Below, one piece after another: positions 7,793 to 15,725 of a stretch of DNA of 33,098 bases; within the stretch, counting starts at the first letter, position 1, and every line of letters starts with the position of its first letter. The translations under genes and the position numbers were made by a program. The stretch is from Chromatiaceae bacterium (GTDB taxonomy: Bacteria; Pseudomonadota; Gammaproteobacteria; Chromatiales; Chromatiaceae). The notes beneath the pieces were generated by a model. That model saw only the letters and a program-made list of their open reading frames with translations. It had not been told where the DNA came from and searched no databases. The stretch spans positions 1-33,098 of the forward strand of contig JACDZG010000085.1 of assembly GCA_013426805.1 (NCBI GenBank). Reading direction: 5' to 3'.

Positions 7793-10461
7793 GCCAACGC
7801 AGTGGTGGCTATATCAGGCAGGGCACCGGCAAAGCGTACCAGTGGCCGGACGATATCGAGCAGGGTGGCATCATCGCGCAGGTTGCCGACGATGGATCCG
7901 AGATAGCGCTGGAACAGGTCGCCGCGCAACCCGACGAGGGTGAAACGCTCCAGGGCAAACAGCGCCGGACGGCGGCACAGGAGCTCGGCCTGCTCGATGG
8001 TGAGTGTTTCGCAGAAGGCGCCTTCCTGGTAAAGGGCGACTTCCCGACGATTGGCAAGCAGGTAGGTCACAACCAGGATGGGCAGGACGCCGAGCCGCAC
8101 TCCGAAGGGTGGAGCTTGCAGGCGTTGATAGAGTGTCGGCAGGGACACCTGCTGCTCGCCACCGCTGCCCAGAGTGTCGCCGATGACTTGCCAGACCGGG
8201 CGCAACGCGCAGGGATCGGCGGGCGGCGGGGAAAAGAAGTCCCAGTGCCCGTGGGCGCCCGCGCGGTGCAGACCGCTGGCGTGGAGTAGCGAGAGATACA
8301 GGCTCTTTTCGGCGGGGGCCTTCGCGATCCCCAGTCCCTCCCGTTCCGGGGTCTTGAGCATGGCCGCCAGCAGCCTATTGCGGCCGGTGTTGGCGGCAGC
8401 GGATGGTTTCTCGCGATTGATCAGTTCGTTGCGAATCCGCGGCGCCTTGGGGAAGCAGTGCTCCGCAACCCATTGGGACAGTGCGCGTTGCAGATCGCGC
8501 CGGTCATGGATGGCGCGTCGCTCGCCGCCAAAGTACCAAATCAGCGCCTCCGGGGCCTCCAGCAGGGACCGCATGGCGCTGAGCGCCTCGGTTTCGGCAT
8601 TGGCGAGCCAGGCTTGGTGCTCACGCTGCGCAACGGGGTCTTGCTGTAAGGCCGCGTGCCGCTTAGGGAGATCCTGCAGGGCCATCCATTCGGACACCAC
8701 TTCCAGCAGGCGCTCGGAGAAGCGGCAGACGGCCACTACCGCCCGCGCCTGCGCCTTGGTGAGATCAGGGTGTTCCGCGGGCTCCGCCAGGTAGATCCAC
8801 AGGGGCAGTTCGGCCTCCTGGGTCTTGGGGGGCCAGCGTTCCTGGGACACGAAGACCGGCTCGAAACGACGCAGGGTACCCGTGTCAATGGACACCCGGC
8901 GGGCCACCAGGGGCGCCAGCGGCATGAGCGCATTCAGCGTGTCGGCCAACGGCTTGCCGGCCTGCTCGGCGGCGGCTTGTGCCAGGGCGCCGTGGAGATC
9001 GAAGTCGCTGCCGGCCCAGACGCGATATTCCTGGGCGTAGCCCCGGAAGTGGATAATCGACGCGGCTTTGAGCGCCGTCAGGTGCGCATCCAACGTCTCA
9101 CCGAACAGCAGCCGCAAGAGGGCGCCTGAGGCTTTGAGGCCGCGCTGGGCACCGATCAGGTTGAAGAGGCCGATGGTCTTAAGCAGACGGGCGCCCGGGT
9201 CCGAACTGCCGCCGCTGGTGTCGCCGTCATAGCGCTCCAGTGCGGTGATGACCTCGACCCAGCGGCGATAAGTCAGCGGATCAGCAAAGCCGCCGGCCTG
9301 GTTGAGGACAAAGTAATCATAGAGTTCCCAGGGGTCGATCCAGTCACCCATCGCCAACTCGTCAAGGCGACGACGCAGGCCAAAGGGTTCGGTGCTGCCG
9401 AGATAGGAGAACAGGGTGCGCTCGTTTTGGGCGACCCGCTGACACAGAATCGGCAGGATGAGGAGCGTGACGGGGTGCAGCGGGTAGCACGCTTGGAAGA
9501 GGTCGGTTGCGCGTGCCAGGTCGATCCCGCCAGGCAGCGCGGTTTGCTCGGCGAGTTCGGCGGCGGTCTCGAAAAGCTCGCTCGCGACCTCCGTCGACAG
9601 TTCACCCTCGCATGCGAACGAGGCGGCCGCCACCCGTAGCGTCTGTTCCGCCGGTTCCAGGAAGGCGATGGCGGCGAAGCGCCCCTGTACCTTTTTCCAT
9701 TCGTCGCGCAGGCTCTTGCCCAGGCGGTTGCTGTAGTGCTCGAAGGCTTGGTGCAACATCACGAGCAGCACCAGTGGTACCGGTCCGGCGGCGCCGGCCT
9801 GCTCGGCGAGCACCTGCAGCAGATGAACCTCGCGGTGCTGCGGGTTGACGGCCTCGTACTCCAGAAACTTGCCCAGCTCATCGATCTCGATGAGAACACC
9901 GGTGCCGCCCGCGTGGCTCCAAGCGGATTGCACCTGGGCGACGAGTTGGAGCACCAAGTCCATACGCACGCCGGGCCGGGCATTGGTCCGTATGCGCTCG
10001 ACCAAAGCAGGCTCCAGGGCGGCCTGCGCGGCGGCCGTACCCAAGGCCAGCAGGACTTGGCGTGCCAGCGAGTCGGGAATGCCGTTGATCTGGACACGCA
10101 GCATGCCCGCCGTGTGGTCGAGGGCGTCACGCACCCGTTGCGCCAAGGCGGGCGCGAACCGTTGCAGGGTCGCAATGGCGCTCTGGTGGGGCTGGCCGCT
10201 GGGGGCGGATAGCAGGGCGCCGGCAAAAAGGCCGAAAGCGGACTTGCCCGCGCCATAGGGGCCGATCAGGGCCAGGGCACGACCGACAGATCCCGGTGTC
10301 AGGGCGCCGATCAACTGCTCCAGGGCGGCGATGGCGCGCGAGGTGGGCACATAGGTGCGCAGCAGTTCGACCGAGTCTTGGTCACGGACCAGGTTGATGG
10401 AGCGGCTGAACCCGGCGCGGATGCGGATGGACGCCGACAGCGGCGTGCGCGGATTGGTCAT
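7789..10461 (-). CDS. sspC: Large P-loop ATPase of PT modification complex (SspC-like)
   Basis: An 890-residue ATPase. The Walker A motif GPYGAGKS lies at about residues 66-73, and the Walker B-like strand VLIEIDELGKFLE near residue 190 supplies the acidic pair. The remainder is a long helical region with winged-helix-like stretches, in the manner of BrxC/SspC ATPases that load or move the modification complex on DNA. I start it at the ATG at 10461, overlapping the TGA of the DUF4007 gene; a TTG 15 bases upstream (10476) is less likely. It ends by overlapping the next gene. Assignment to SspC rests on the order cysteine desulfurase, DUF4007, ATPase, PAPS-reductase-like protein, which is the Ssp arrangement; the ATPase sequence alone would also suit a BREX-like protein. 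Confidence 0.82.
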   Translation of the reverse strand: MTNPRTPLSASIRIRAGFSRSINLVRDQDSVELLRTYVPTSRAIAALEQLIGALTPGSVGRALALIGPYGAGKSAFGLFAGALLSAPSGQPHQSAIATLQRFAPALAQRVRDALDHTAGMLRVQINGIPDSLARQVLLALGTAAAQAALEPALVERIRTNARPGVRMDLVLQLVAQVQSAWSHAGGTGVLIEIDELGKFLEYEAVNPQHREVHLLQVLAEQAGAAGPVPLVLLVMLHQAFEHYSNRLGKSLRDEWKKVQGRFAAIAFLEPAEQTLRVAAASFACEGELSTEVASELFETAAELAEQTALPGGIDLARATDLFQACYPLHPVTLLILPILCQRVAQNERTLFSYLGSTEPFGLRRRLDELAMGDWIDPWELYDYFVLNQAGGFADPLTYRRWVEVITALERYDGDTSGGSSDPGARLLKTIGLFNLIGAQRGLKASGALLRLLFGETLDAHLTALKAASIIHFRGYAQEYRVWAGSDFDLHGALAQAAAEQAGKPLADTLNALMPLAPLVARRVSIDTGTLRRFEPVFVSQERWPPKTQEAELPLWIYLAEPAEHPDLTKAQARAVVAVCRFSERLLEVVSEWMALQDLPKRHAALQQDPVAQREHQAWLANAETEALSAMRSLLEAPEALIWYFGGERRAIHDRRDLQRALSQWVAEHCFPKAPRIRNELINREKPSAAANTGRNRLLAAMLKTPEREGLGIAKAPAEKSLYLSLLHASGLHRAGAHGHWDFFSPPPADPCALRPVWQVIGDTLGSGGEQQVSLPTLYQRLQAPPFGVRLGVLPILVVTYLLANRREVALYQEGAFCETLTIEQAELLCRRPALFALERFTLVGLRGDLFQRYLGSIVGNLRDDATLLDIVRPLVRFAGALPDIATTALA

Positions 10462-11372
10462 GCCGCCGCCCCGCAATAGTAACCGCGCAGCGTCCCGAGC
10501 GGATCGGCGAAGCGCTCCCCGCGGTAGATCTGATGCACACCCGCGGTGTCGCGCAGTTCGTAGTGGCCCGGCCAGCGCGCCATGACTTGGGTCAGGGCGG
10601 CCATCAGCCCCTCTTCGCTCAACCGGAACGCGGCTCCGGGAGCAGCGCGCTCGTCACCGCCGTACAGAACGAGGCGCACCGGCAGCGCGGGCTGTTCGGG
10701 CGCGTCCGCGAAGCACTCCGCCAGCGCAAAATGCAGGGCGACGGGGGGCAGGAAGGGACGGGCGGCCCGCGGGCTGCGATAGGTCTTGATCCTGGCTTTG
10801 GCGTCGCCGTCGATCTCGATCAAGCGCAGCTGCGCCAGCGGGCTATCGAGGTGGTCTTCGTCTTTGTCCGCGACAGGAGCGTACATGCGCAGGAGCGTGG
10901 AGACATCGGATTTGAGAGTGCTCTGGGCGCGCTCGATCTGCAGCTCCGCGGCAGTGAATTCAGTCATGCCGGCGCGGACCTGCTCCTCCTGAAAGCGGGG
11001 CATGGCATAGCGATTGAAAAACCAAAAAAATCCCGTCGCCAGATGGGCATTGGAGACCAGGAGCCAGTGCAGTATCCAGAGTGTAGCCTCGTCCTCCAGG
11101 TAGGGGTCGCCATCGTCGCCGAGCAACAGCTCGCCGAGCGCGGTGGGCTTGCCCTGGCCATCGGCGAACTCGACCAGACGCGCCGCCTGCAACCAGTAGT
11201 GAATGGCGCTGACCATGTTACGTCCCACCCCCAGCACGACCATGGCCAGATCCGGCTCATTGAAGATGTCCGGCTGGTCGAGGACCGCATCGAACCCCTT
11301 GGTAAGCCAAGCGTAGCGTAACGGAAAGGTTTCGTGGCGGCCGAAGGCCGTTTGTTTTGGGTCGAGCTTCAT
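10458..11372 (-). CDS. sspB: DUF4007 protein (SspB-like, DNA-nicking component of ssDNA phosphorothioation)
   Basis: A 304-residue protein with a clear DUF4007 pattern at the N-terminus: FGRHETFPLRY at about residues 10-20, WLTKGFD soon after, LGVGRNMVSAIHYW at 47-60, then a helical C-terminal half. DUF4007 proteins sit beside DndC-like genes in Ssp systems, where SspB is reported to nick DNA as part of single-strand phosphorothioation. I see no classical nuclease triad, so the nicking role is carried over from the family. The ATG at 11372 directly abuts the TAA of the cysteine desulfurase gene with no spacer, and the stop overlaps the ATPase start by four bases. No odd codon use or truncation is visible. 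Confidence 0.88.
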   Translation of the reverse strand: MKLDPKQTAFGRHETFPLRYAWLTKGFDAVLDQPDIFNEPDLAMVVLGVGRNMVSAIHYWLQAARLVEFADGQGKPTALGELLLGDDGDPYLEDEATLWILHWLLVSNAHLATGFFWFFNRYAMPRFQEEQVRAGMTEFTAAELQIERAQSTLKSDVSTLLRMYAPVADKDEDHLDSPLAQLRLIEIDGDAKARIKTYRSPRAARPFLPPVALHFALAECFADAPEQPALPVRLVLYGGDERAAPGAAFRLSEEGLMAALTQVMARWPGHYELRDTAGVHQIYRGERFADPLGTLRGYYCGAAA

Positions 11373-12539
11373 TTAGGCGTCCAGTTCCTGCATCCGTTGA
11401 ACGGCGGTGATGACGGCGTTGACGAGCACTGCAATGTCGTCCACGGTGTGCGCGCGATCGAAACTCACACGCACCGCGCCGTAGAGGGCGTCGCCCGTGA
11501 TCCCCATGGCCCGGAGCACCCGCGACGGCTCCAGGGTGCCGGCGGAGCACGCGGCGCCTGAGGCGATGGCGACCGCGGTTGCCGTTTGGTTGATGAGTGC
11601 ATCGCTCCTGATCCCTGGGACGGCGAAATTCAAAATGTAGGGTGAGGTCCGGTCGGGGGCACCATGGATGTGCAGATCGAGCCTGGCACTGAGTTGCTCA
11701 ATGCATTGTGCCTTGAGGAAGGCAACATGCTCAAGGTCTGCTTGGCGGCGCTGCGCGGCCAGCGTCAGCGCTTTCGCCAACCCGATGATTTGGTGGGTAG
11801 GGAGTGTACCTGGCCGCAGGCCGAACTCTTGTCCGCCGCCGAAGGTCAGCGGGCGCAGGCGCAACCGCGGCCGGTCGCGGATCACCAGGCAGCCGACCCC
11901 CTTGGGTCCGTGGAACTTGTGCGCGGAGAGCGACAACAGGTCGACCGGGACCTCGCCCAGGTCGATGCGGAATTTCCCGGCGGCTTGCGCGGCGTCCACA
12001 TGTAACAACACGCCCTGCTCCGCGGCGATCGCCGCGATAGCGTCGATAGGCTGCATCGCCCCGGTTTCATTGTTGGTGTGCATGACGGATAGCAGGAGGG
12101 TGTCCGGCCGCAGAGCCTGCGCAACGCGGTCCGCGGCAACCACGCCGTCGCCGCCCGGTGACAGGTAGGTGACCTCGAAACCAAGCGCCTCCAAGTGGGC
12201 ACAACAGGCCAGGGTCGCCTGGTGCTCGATGCGGGTGGTGACGAGGTGTCGCCCCTGGTCCGCATGGGCCAGGGCGATCCCCTGCAGCGCCAGGTTGATG
12301 CTCTCGGTCGCCCCGGAGGTGAAGACAACTTCGTCCGCCACACAGCCAAGCTCCGCGGCGACGGCGGCGCGCGCCTGGGCGACCGCCCGCGACGCCTGCT
12401 GCCCGAAGCCGTGGGCCGACGCGGGGTTGGCGAAGCGGTGCACCGCCGTGAGGGCGTCGACCATGACGGCCACTACCTCGGGATCGACTTGGGTCGTCGC
12501 CGCGGTGTCGAAGTAGATGGGCGTGTCGGGCCGGTCCAT
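11373..12539 (-). CDS. sspA: Cysteine desulfurase, sulfur donor for PT modification (SspA/DndA-like)
   Basis: A 388-residue PLP-dependent class V aminotransferase fold of IscS/NifS type, which takes sulfur from L-cysteine as an enzyme persulfide. PLP residues fit: H106 (RIEHQ), D182 (HVDAAQAAGK), and Schiff-base lysine K208 in SAHKFHGPKG. The sulfur-carrying cysteine is C331 in SGAACSAG. Length is normal. The start at 12539 is preceded by GAGGA about 7 bases away, the best ribosome-binding site in the operon, and it is the first gene. Being first in a phosphorothioation operon, it is more likely dedicated to DNA sulfuration than to general Fe-S assembly, and no iscU or iscA lies near. The gene name is by context; dndA or iscS-like would be equally fair from sequence alone. 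Confidence 0.92.
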   Translation of the reverse strand: MDRPDTPIYFDTAATTQVDPEVVAVMVDALTAVHRFANPASAHGFGQQASRAVAQARAAVAAELGCVADEVVFTSGATESINLALQGIALAHADQGRHLVTTRIEHQATLACCAHLEALGFEVTYLSPGGDGVVAADRVAQALRPDTLLLSVMHTNNETGAMQPIDAIAAIAAEQGVLLHVDAAQAAGKFRIDLGEVPVDLLSLSAHKFHGPKGVGCLVIRDRPRLRLRPLTFGGGQEFGLRPGTLPTHQIIGLAKALTLAAQRRQADLEHVAFLKAQCIEQLSARLDLHIHGAPDRTSPYILNFAVPGIRSDALINQTATAVAIASGAACSAGTLEPSRVLRAMGITGDALYGAVRVSFDRAHTVDDIAVLVNAVITAVQRMQELDA

Positions 12540-12777
12540 TGTGTATCCTCAGGAGGTTTCCCGAAGTCAATCATCGGTGTTTGAGATCATGCCAGGCCGA
12601 CGGGCGCACGGCATCAGTCTGTCTGCGCGGGCATTCGGTATCCTGAAGTGGGCGCATCGCAACGAGCGACTCAAGTGCACCGCCAACCCTTACAACTGGG
12701 GCAGTTTCGTCCGATAGCCAGCGATCCGGCATCCGGTTACCGCGGACTTTCCGGCCGCGAACGCCTAGAATCCGATC
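12540..12777. other. Divergent intergenic region upstream of PT operon
   Basis: This 238-base stretch separates the PT operon (leftward) from the PD-(D/E)XK gene (rightward) and must hold both promoters. Apart from the ribosome-binding site of the sspA-like gene I see no convincing -35/-10 pair. A short open frame on the plus strand ends at 12717, but it has no recognisable family or start signal. Confidence 0.4.
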
Positions 12778-13902
12778 ATGCGCTGCAAACTTCCCATCGG
12801 CATCCAAACGTTCTCGCTGATCCGCGAGGAAGGCCATTGCTATGTGGATAAGACGCCGCTGGTGGCGCGCATGGCGGCGGAAGGAAAATACTATTTTTTG
12901 TCGCGCCCGCGACGCTTCGGCAAGAGCCTGCTGGTCTCGACCTTGGCGGAGGCCTTCGCCGGTCACCGCGCGCTCTTCGAGGGGCTCTATCTGGCCGATC
13001 ATTGGGACTGGGAGCGCCGCTCGCCGGTGATTCGGATCGATCTCGGCCAGGGCGTGGTCAGAAGCCGGGAGGATCTCGAACGACGCCTGATGCGCAATCT
13101 TGGACTCCTGGCAGAGACCCACGATCATACCCTCAGCGCCCGGACCCCGGACGAGGCCCTGGAAGAACTGGTCTTGTTCATGCATCACACCACCGGCGAA
13201 CGCGTCGTGGTGCTGGTGGACGAATACGACAAGCCGATCCTGGACAACCTGCACGATCCGGCGCAGGCTCGACTGATCCGTGATGCCCTGCGCTCGCTGT
13301 ACTCGGTGATCAAGATTCAGGACGCACACCTGCGCTTTGGCTTCCTGACCGGGGTCAGCAAGTTCTCCAAGGTGTCGCTGTTTTCCGGACTCAACAATCT
13401 CATCGACATCACGCTCGATCCGCGCTACGCCACCTTGTGCGGCTACACGCAGCAGGAATTGCAGAGCGTCTTTGCGGAACTGGGTCTCTATGACGCCCTG
13501 GAAGCGGACGACCCTGCCGCCCTGGAACGCCTGTTTCACGCCTTCTTTGCCGCCATCCCCCACGACTGGTACCGCAACAACCAACTGGCGGGTTACGAGG
13601 GCTACTACGCGTCAGTGGTTTACTGCTATTTCGCGGCGCTGGGCATTGACCTGATCGCTGAAGACGCCACCAACCACGGGCGGATCGATCTCACCGTGCG
13701 CCATCGTGGCCGGGTGTGGCTGATCGAGTTCAAGGTCAACGAAATGACCCGGCCGGGACGTGCGCTCGACCAGCTCAAGGCGCGCGACTATGCCGCCAAG
13801 TATGCGGGCAGCCCGGTCACGCTGATCGGTATCGAATTCAGCCGCGAGTCACGCAATTTGAGCCGCTTCGAGTGGGAGCGGCTGACGCCCGCGCCCGGCT
13901 GA
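12778..13902 (+). CDS. AAA-ATPase-like/PD-(D/E)XK nuclease protein (DUF1703 type), internally shortened
   Basis: A 374-residue member of the family pairing an AAA-ATPase-like domain with a C-terminal PD-(D/E)XK nuclease domain. The N-terminal signature LPIGIQTF, Walker A-like RPRRFGKS (about 43-50), Walker B-like VLVDEYDKP (about 145-153) and the TGVSKFSKVSLFSGLNN sensor stretch are present. The nuclease core is GRIDL near 302 followed by LIEFKV near 317. Members are usually about 510 residues. Here the protein passes from GYTQQELQSVF directly to the ALERLFHAFFAAIPHDWYRNN segment, so roughly 130-140 residues of the ATPase lid are missing without a frame change. Function is unknown; such genes are common, multicopy and often decayed in purple sulfur bacteria. 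It points away from the PT operon. Confidence 0.85.
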   Translation: MRCKLPIGIQTFSLIREEGHCYVDKTPLVARMAAEGKYYFLSRPRRFGKSLLVSTLAEAFAGHRALFEGLYLADHWDWERRSPVIRIDLGQGVVRSREDLERRLMRNLGLLAETHDHTLSARTPDEALEELVLFMHHTTGERVVVLVDEYDKPILDNLHDPAQARLIRDALRSLYSVIKIQDAHLRFGFLTGVSKFSKVSLFSGLNNLIDITLDPRYATLCGYTQQELQSVFAELGLYDALEADDPAALERLFHAFFAAIPHDWYRNNQLAGYEGYYASVVYCYFAALGIDLIAEDATNHGRIDLTVRHRGRVWLIEFKVNEMTRPGRALDQLKARDYAAKYAGSPVTLIGIEFSRESRNLSRFEWERLTPAPG

Positions 13903-13915
13903 GGTCCGCGCGCGG

Positions 13916-14463
13916 TCAAACCACCGCCACCCAATCGGCTTGCGTCAGGTTGCGCGCTTGGGGGTCGAACACCAGTCCAACCTCAAACAAGCCCTTGTTC
14001 GGCAGACCGCGGTACTTGGCACTGTAGCCGCGGGCCTGGATTTGGACCAGGGCCGGATTGTCGCCCGCCTGAGTCAACACGGGCACGGTCACGTCGCCCG
14101 GGCGCGGCGCGATCCCGGACGGCACCGGCCCAGCGTGGCCGCGGTGCAGCTTGATCTCGATGACATAGATGTAGTCGACCAGTTTGATGGTCCGGCTTGG
14201 AACAGCAGCGTCACCGGATCGATCCGTTCAAGGTCGAATGAGTCGAGGATTTCCTCGCTGGCTTCAAGGCCTTCCAACTCGGGCAGGAAGGTGCCGCGGC
14301 ACTGCACCGAGACGGTTCGCATTCTCACGCAACAGCCGCCCGATACGCAGACCCAGCGCGGCACGTGTCTGCACCACGCCACCGGAAAAATCGAATCGGT
14401 GATGATCTCACCGAACGTCTGGATACCGATCGGGAGTTTCTTCAGGGTTGGATTCATAGCCAC
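13916..14463 (-). pseudogene. Decayed AAA-ATPase/PD-(D/E)XK gene (second copy, opposite strand)
   Basis: Three pieces of the same family as the neighbour at 12778 appear on the minus strand. One frame starting at 14463 gives the family N-terminus KKLPIGIQTFGEI, then later SFDLERIDPVTLLFQAG, a piece from the middle of the ATPase. Around 14190-14130 another frame gives VDYIYVIEIKL, the E-x-K core of the nuclease domain, and continues to a C-terminal stretch (ARGYSAKYRGLPNKGLFEVGLVF) ending at 13916. Most of the ATPase is gone and the frame shifts at least once. It faces the neighbour tail to tail. Confidence 0.8.
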
Positions 14464-14485
14464 TTTGTCTTCAGGCGTCCAACGC

Positions 14486-14515
14486 GATAATCGGATGTAA
14501 GGGCGGGTTTCAAAG
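14486..14515. repeat. Half copy of a GGGCGGGTTTCAAA repeat
   Basis: The sequence matches the left part of the palindrome at 28470-28515 (GATAAxCGGAxGTA, then GGGCGGGTTTCAAA) but lacks the inverted right arm. Confidence 0.6.
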
Positions 14516-14648
14516 TTCCAACGTGGTCGACCGTGTTGGCGCCCGGTGGCCGTTGATCAGGCGTGTGCTGGTACTGTCCCGCTTGCGTCTCCATTATAGG
14601 GCGACGACTGAACCACCAAGCCTTCCTATGCGTCCGCCAGGTCACTCC

Positions 14649-15725
14649 ATGCCGCTTCGCACCGCTCTGCTCCTCTGCGCCACATTGCTCGCGGCGGCCG
14701 CCGCGCGGGCGGCAGAGACCCCGCCCCAGCCGGCGGCGCCGGTGATCGTCGCCGCGGTGCGCACCCTGCCTTTCACTGACCCGGTCGAGGCGCTGGGAAC
14801 CCTGAAGGCACGCGAGTCGGTGGTGGTCACCGCGAACGTGACCGAGACCGTGTCCGCGATCCACTTCGACGACGGCCAGCGGGTCAAAAAAGGCGATATC
14901 CTGGTGGAGATGACCGGGGCCGAGGAGCACGCGCTGATCGAGGAGGGCCGGGCGCGGGTGGCGGAGGCGCAGCGCCAGTACGAGCGGGTGAAGTCGCTGG
15001 CCGGGCAGCGCTCGGCCGCCGAGTCGCTGCTCGACGAGAGGCGCCGCGATCTGGAGACGGCGCGGGCGGCACTCGCGGCGATCGAGTCACGGCTGGCGGA
15101 CCGGCTGATCAAAGCCCCCTTCGACGGCGTACTGGGGCTGCGCAATATCAGCGTCGGCGCCCTGGTGGAGCCCGCAAACCAGATCACCACGCTGGATGAC
15201 CTCAGCACCATGAAGCTCGACTTCTCGGTACCGAGTGTCTTCCTCGCCGACCTCAAGCCCGGTCTCGCCGTGACCGCGCGCGCCCCGGAGTACGGGGAGC
15301 AGCGTTTTCGCGGTCAGGTGAGCGGGGTCGACAGCCGGATCGATCCCGTGACCCGCTCCATTGCGGTGCGCGCCCTGATCCCCAATCCGGACGGCCGGCT
15401 GCGCCCCGGACTGCTGATGCAGGTGGAGCTCGAACGCAATCCGCGACAGGCGCTGGTGATCCCGGAGTCGGCACTGCTGGCGCTGGGTCAGGATCAGTTC
15501 GTCATGCGGGTGGGCGCCGACGACCGGGCCGAGCGGGTCCAGGTCCGCATCGGCGCCCGCCGCCCCGGCGAGGTGGAGATCACCGCTGGCCTGCGGGCCG
15601 GCGATCGGGTCATCACCCACGGCAGCGACAAGGTGCGCGCGGGCCAGGCGCTGGATCTAGTGCTGGACGACGGCACCCGCCCGCTGAAGGAGCTGCTGGG
15701 CGCGCGGGAGGCGGTCAAGCCATGA
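14649..15725 (+). CDS. RND efflux periplasmic adaptor (membrane fusion protein)
   Basis: A 358-residue HlyD/AcrA-type adaptor that joins an inner-membrane RND pump to an outer-membrane channel. Residues 1-23 form a signal peptide (LRTALLLCATLLAAAAARA). Then come a lipoyl-like half around VSAIHFDDGQRVKKGD, an alpha-hairpin (about 100-150, rich in Ala, Glu and Arg), the second lipoyl half (IKAPFDGVLGLRN), a beta-barrel and a membrane-proximal domain (GLRAGDRVITHG). I chose the ATG at 14649 because the signal peptide begins there; the frame is open to 14523 and an ATG at 14628 is possible. The stop overlaps the permease start (ATGA), so the two form an operon. There is no lipobox Cys. With the permease broken, this adaptor may have no partner here, and no outer-membrane factor gene is present. 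Confidence 0.93.
   Translation: MPLRTALLLCATLLAAAAARAAETPPQPAAPVIVAAVRTLPFTDPVEALGTLKARESVVVTANVTETVSAIHFDDGQRVKKGDILVEMTGAEEHALIEEGRARVAEAQRQYERVKSLAGQRSAAESLLDERRRDLETARAALAAIESRLADRLIKAPFDGVLGLRNISVGALVEPANQITTLDDLSTMKLDFSVPSVFLADLKPGLAVTARAPEYGEQRFRGQVSGVDSRIDPVTRSIAVRALIPNPDGRLRPGLLMQVELERNPRQALVIPESALLALGQDQFVMRVGADDRAERVQVRIGARRPGEVEITAGLRAGDRVITHGSDKVRAGQALDLVLDDGTRPLKELLGAREAVKP

Noticed and set aside
12554-12580. TTGACT ... GATACA before the sspA-like gene
   Set aside because: The -10 would overlap the ribosome-binding site, leaving no leader.
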